NCBI RefSeq assembly: GCF_032191465.1
Contig: NZ_JAQOUE010000001.1
Location: 2,883,501-2,947,500 of the forward strand
Reading direction: 5' to 3'
Source: Candidatus Nitronereus thalassa
GTDB taxonomy: Bacteria > Nitrospirota > Nitrospiria > Nitrospirales > UBA8639
DNA: 64,000 bases
Positions 61,657 to 64,000 of this stretch are shown here, piece after piece. A program made the translations under genes and the position numbers. The notes under the pieces are model-generated. The model searched no databases, was not told where the DNA came from, and worked only from the letters and a program-made list of their open reading frames with translations. The first letter of the stretch is position 1. Each line of letters opens with the position of its first letter.

Positions 61657-64000
61657 ATGGCAAAATCCTACGATCCTCAAGCCATTGAACAAAAATGGCA
61701 GCGCTACTGGCGTGAACATGCCACCTTTTCTTCGACCATAGATCCGAATAAGCCCAAATTTTACGTGTTAGATATGTTTCCCTATCCCTCGGGGGCTGGG
61801 CTGCATGTGGGGCATCCCAAAGGATACATCGCCACGGATATTATCTCGCGGTATAGGCGAATGCGTGGGTTCAACGTCCTCCATCCGATGGGGTGGGATG
61901 CCTTTGGGCTGCCTGCTGAGCAATACGCCATCGAGACCGGGACTCATCCCCGGGAAACCACGAAAAAGAACATCCAAAATTTCAAGCGCCAGTTTCAGGC
62001 GTTGGGCATGGACTATGACTGGTCCCGGGAGATCGACACTACCGATCCGAAGTACATTCGTTGGACACAATGGATCTTTTCCAAGCTGTATGAAAAGAAC
62101 CTGGCCTACTTGGCGGAGGTGCCCGTGAATTGGTGCCCGGCATTAGGAACGGTGCTCGCGAACGAAGAAATCATCGACGGCAAGAGCGAACGCGGCGGTC
62201 ATCCGGTGGTACGTGTGCCCATGCGACAATGGGTGTTGCGCATTACGGCCTATGCCGATCGATTAATTGAAGATTTGGATTCCGTGGACTGGCCTGAATC
62301 CATCAAACGCATGCAGCGGGATTGGGTAGGCCGGTCGGAGGGCGCACGAATTAACTTTGAACTCGTGGGGCATCCTGGTCAGACGCTTGAAGTGTTTACG
62401 ACTCGCCCGGATACCTTGTTCGGCGCCACATATATGGTCCTCGCTCCAGAACATGTGTTAGTGCCAACCATTACCACTGTGGAGCAACGTCCCACAGTGG
62501 AAGTCTATGTCGAGGAAGTCTCGCGCCGCAGTGACCGGGCGCGAATGGCGGATGCCGGAGAAAAAACTGGCGTCTTCACAGGAGCCTATGCCATTCACCC
62601 GGTGACAGGCAGCCGGGTGCCGATCTGGATTGCCGACTATGTGTTGGCAACCTATGGCACAGGGGCGATCATGGCGGTTCCGGCGCATGATACTCGAGAT
62701 TATGCCTTTGCCAAACAATTCAACTTGCCCATTTTGGAAGTGATTGCCGGTGGCGATATTTCTACTGAAGCGTTCACTGGAGATGGGAAGAATGTGAATT
62801 CTGATTTTCTCAATGGATTAACCACGCCACAGGCCAAACAGCGGATGAATGACTGGCTGGTCGAACATGGAAAAGGCGAGAAGACCGTCAATTATAAATT
62901 GCGAGATTGGCTGTTCAGTCGTCAGCGCTATTGGGGAGAACCCTTCCCGGTCATTCATTTGGAAGACGGGACCACCAAGCTGGTGCCGGCGTCCGACCTG
63001 CCGGTCTTGTTGCCGGAGCTGGATGACTTTCGCCCAAGCGGAGAATTCGAACCGCCGTTGGCCCGAGTGCGCGATTGGGTCGAAGTCACTGATCCGGAGA
63101 CCAAAGCCAAAGCCTTGCGGGATACCAACACCATGCCGCAATGGGCGGGAAGTTGTTGGTACTATCTGCGGTTTTGTGATCCGTCCAATGACCGTGAGGC
63201 TTGGTCGAAGGCGGCAGAGCAATATTGGATGCCGGTGGATCTCTATGTGGGTGGCGCCGAGCATGCCGTGCTTCATCTTCTTTATTCTCGTTTTTGGCAT
63301 AAAGTCTTGTTTGATCTTGGTCTGGTCCATACCAAGGAACCGTTTCAAAAATTGCTCAACCCTGGAATGATTCTTGGGTATAGCTATCGTTACTTCGATA
63401 ATAATTTGTCCGATGATCCCCGCGTGACGGCAAAAGCCTATCCTGCCTTTGAAGTACGGTTTGATAATGAAACACCGCTCCATAAACAGTCAGGAGAAGA
63501 GTTAAAAACGCGATGGGTGGCCGCCAAAGATGTGCGATGGTCTGAAGAAGAACAGCCACTGCATCCTACGATCGAAGGTTTGCAGTTGGAAGAAGTCACC
63601 GAGAAAATGTCCAAGAGCCGTGGCAATGTCGTGAACCCCGATGACATTATTACAGAATACGGCACCGATGCCTTGCGGCTGTACGAGATGTTCATGGGGC
63701 CATTGGATAAAGGCGCGCCTTGGTCCACGGATTCCATTCCTGGCGTCTCACGATTTCTGCAACGCGCCTATCGATTGTTTATGGGGGATCGGGAGGATGA
63801 AACAATCTCACTCGTGGAAGGGACAGGAACGCCAGAGCAAGCGCGACTGACGGCTGAAACCATTCAGGGGGTTTCGCTAGATCTAGAAAGCATGGGATTC
63901 AATACGGCTATTTCGAAATTAATGGTCTTTGTACGAGATATTTGTAAAGATGCGCCCCTGCCACGTGCCTCAGGCGAGACCTTCTTAATGCTTCTCTCGC
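61657..64000 (+). CDS. leuS: Leucyl-tRNA synthetase, 5' part
   Basis: More than 780 residues are visible and the gene runs off the right edge. [17 protein letters not shown] contains the HIGH-type motif (HVGH), followed by [17 protein letters not shown]. The editing domain has [14 protein letters not shown] and [16 protein letters not shown], and [10 protein letters not shown] is the KMSKS loop. Charges tRNA-Leu in the cytoplasm. The start ATG at 61657 has no strong ribosome binding site. The window ends inside the anticodon-binding region. Confidence 0.97.
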   Translation, partial: MAKSYDPQAIEQKWQRYWREHATFSSTIDPNKPKFYVLDMFPYPSGAGLHVGHPKGYIATDIISRYRRMRGFNVLHPMGWDAFGLPAEQYAIETGTHPRETTKKNIQNFKRQFQALGMDYDWSREIDTTDPKYIRWTQWIFSKLYEKNLAYLAEVPVNWCPALGTVLANEEIIDGKSERGGHPVVRVPMRQWVLRITAYADRLIEDLDSVDWPESIKRMQRDWVGRSEGARINFELVGHPGQTLEVFTTRPDTLFGATYMVLAPEHVLVPTITTVEQRPTVEVYVEEVSRRSDRARMADAGEKTGVFTGAYAIHPVTGSRVPIWIADYVLATYGTGAIMAVPAHDTRDYAFAKQFNLPILEVIAGGDISTEAFTGDGKNVNSDFLNGLTTPQAKQRMNDWLVEHGKGEKTVNYKLRDWLFSRQRYWGEPFPVIHLEDGTTKLVPASDLPVLLPELDDFRPSGEFEPPLARVRDWVEVTDPETKAKALRDTNTMPQWAGSCWYYLRFCDPSNDREAWSKAAEQYWMPVDLYVGGAEHAVLHLLYSRFWHKVLFDLGLVHTKEPFQKLLNPGMILGYSYRYFDNNLSDDPRVTAKAYPAFEVRFDNETPLHKQSGEELKTRWVAAKDVRWSEEEQPLHPTIEGLQLEEVTEKMSKSRGNVVNPDDIITEYGTDALRLYEMFMGPLDKGAPWSTDSIPGVSRFLQRAYRLFMGDREDETISLVEGTGTPEQARLTAETIQGVSLDLESMGFNTAISKLMVFVRDICKDAPLPRASGETFLMLLS

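Noticed and set aside
1-64000. CRISPR array or tandem-repeat locus
   Set aside because: No regularly spaced direct repeats were seen.

Overview
The window is about 64 kb of bacterial chromosome of moderate GC (about half by eye), densely coded on both strands. It looks like housekeeping DNA from a free-living, Gram-negative-type, isoprenoid-rich bacterium. The content fits a Nitrospirota (Nitrospira-like) genome: a NorQ/CbbQ-type ATPase, HpnA, a CruF-like carotenoid protein, a MEKHLA-domain protein, pyruvoyl-dependent arginine decarboxylase with a deoxyhypusine-synthase-like enzyme, BolA next to a monothiol glutaredoxin, and a FadL-type porin. This taxonomic placement is inference; there is no rRNA or marker phylogeny here. 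I see no prophage, CRISPR array, plasmid functions or intact transposase.

Layout. 1-7 kb (minus strand): a truncated SDR, a pair of arsenosugar-type glycosyltransferases, a membrane protein, long dCTP deaminase, lysine 2,3-aminomutase, a glutaredoxin-like protein and a permuted ATP-grasp-like protein. 7-11.4 kb: an EAL-HDOD regulator diverges from a NorQ/CbbQ ATPase followed by a HAD phosphatase and an exported protein. 11.9-17 kb: a radical SAM enzyme sits 5 bp from ubiE/menG, divergent from a large DUF115/Maf-type glycosyltransferase. 17.3-26 kb: a collagen-like exported protein, small exported proteins, ruvB, uvrA and small genes, interspersed with several copies of a multi-hairpin repeat. 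26.2-29.2 kb: an isoprenoid group (prenyl diphosphate synthase, hpnA, cruF-like). 29.3-45.4 kb: mixed housekeeping and stress genes (a sensor kinase without its phosphoacceptor His, a MidA-type methyltransferase, a TPR lipoprotein, grxD-bolA, anmK, exonuclease III, pdaD, aldehyde dehydrogenase, a DsbA-like protein, a deoxyhypusine-synthase-like enzyme). 45.6 kb: tRNA-Glu(CTC). 45.9-56.3 kb: DegP/HtrA, rpiA, glk, MEKHLA, STAS, aroE-aroK, a 30-residue histone-like protein, a large sensor kinase and FadL. 56.6-64 kb: a glyoxalase-like protein, uvrC, an AT-rich STAS/GHKL-ATPase + DUF4325 pair, another repeat copy, a DUF971-like protein, a zinc-ribbon paralogue and the start of leuS.

Most unusual points. 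(1) A dispersed intergenic element, about 80-210 bp, in at least five copies (A-E). It carries consecutive hairpins with a recurrent CCGAAA loop and compensatory stem changes. (2) UvrA lacks the insertion domain and UvrC lacks the C-terminal helix-hairpin-helix domain, in the same genome. (3) A compact, AT-rich two-gene STAS-GHKL/DUF4325 module looks acquired and could be a partner-switching signalling or defence-like unit. (4) A 30-residue Lys/Arg/Ala/Pro protein has its own strong ribosome binding site and terminator. (5) An 82-residue protein matches the C4HC3 (PHD/RING-variant) zinc spacing exactly.
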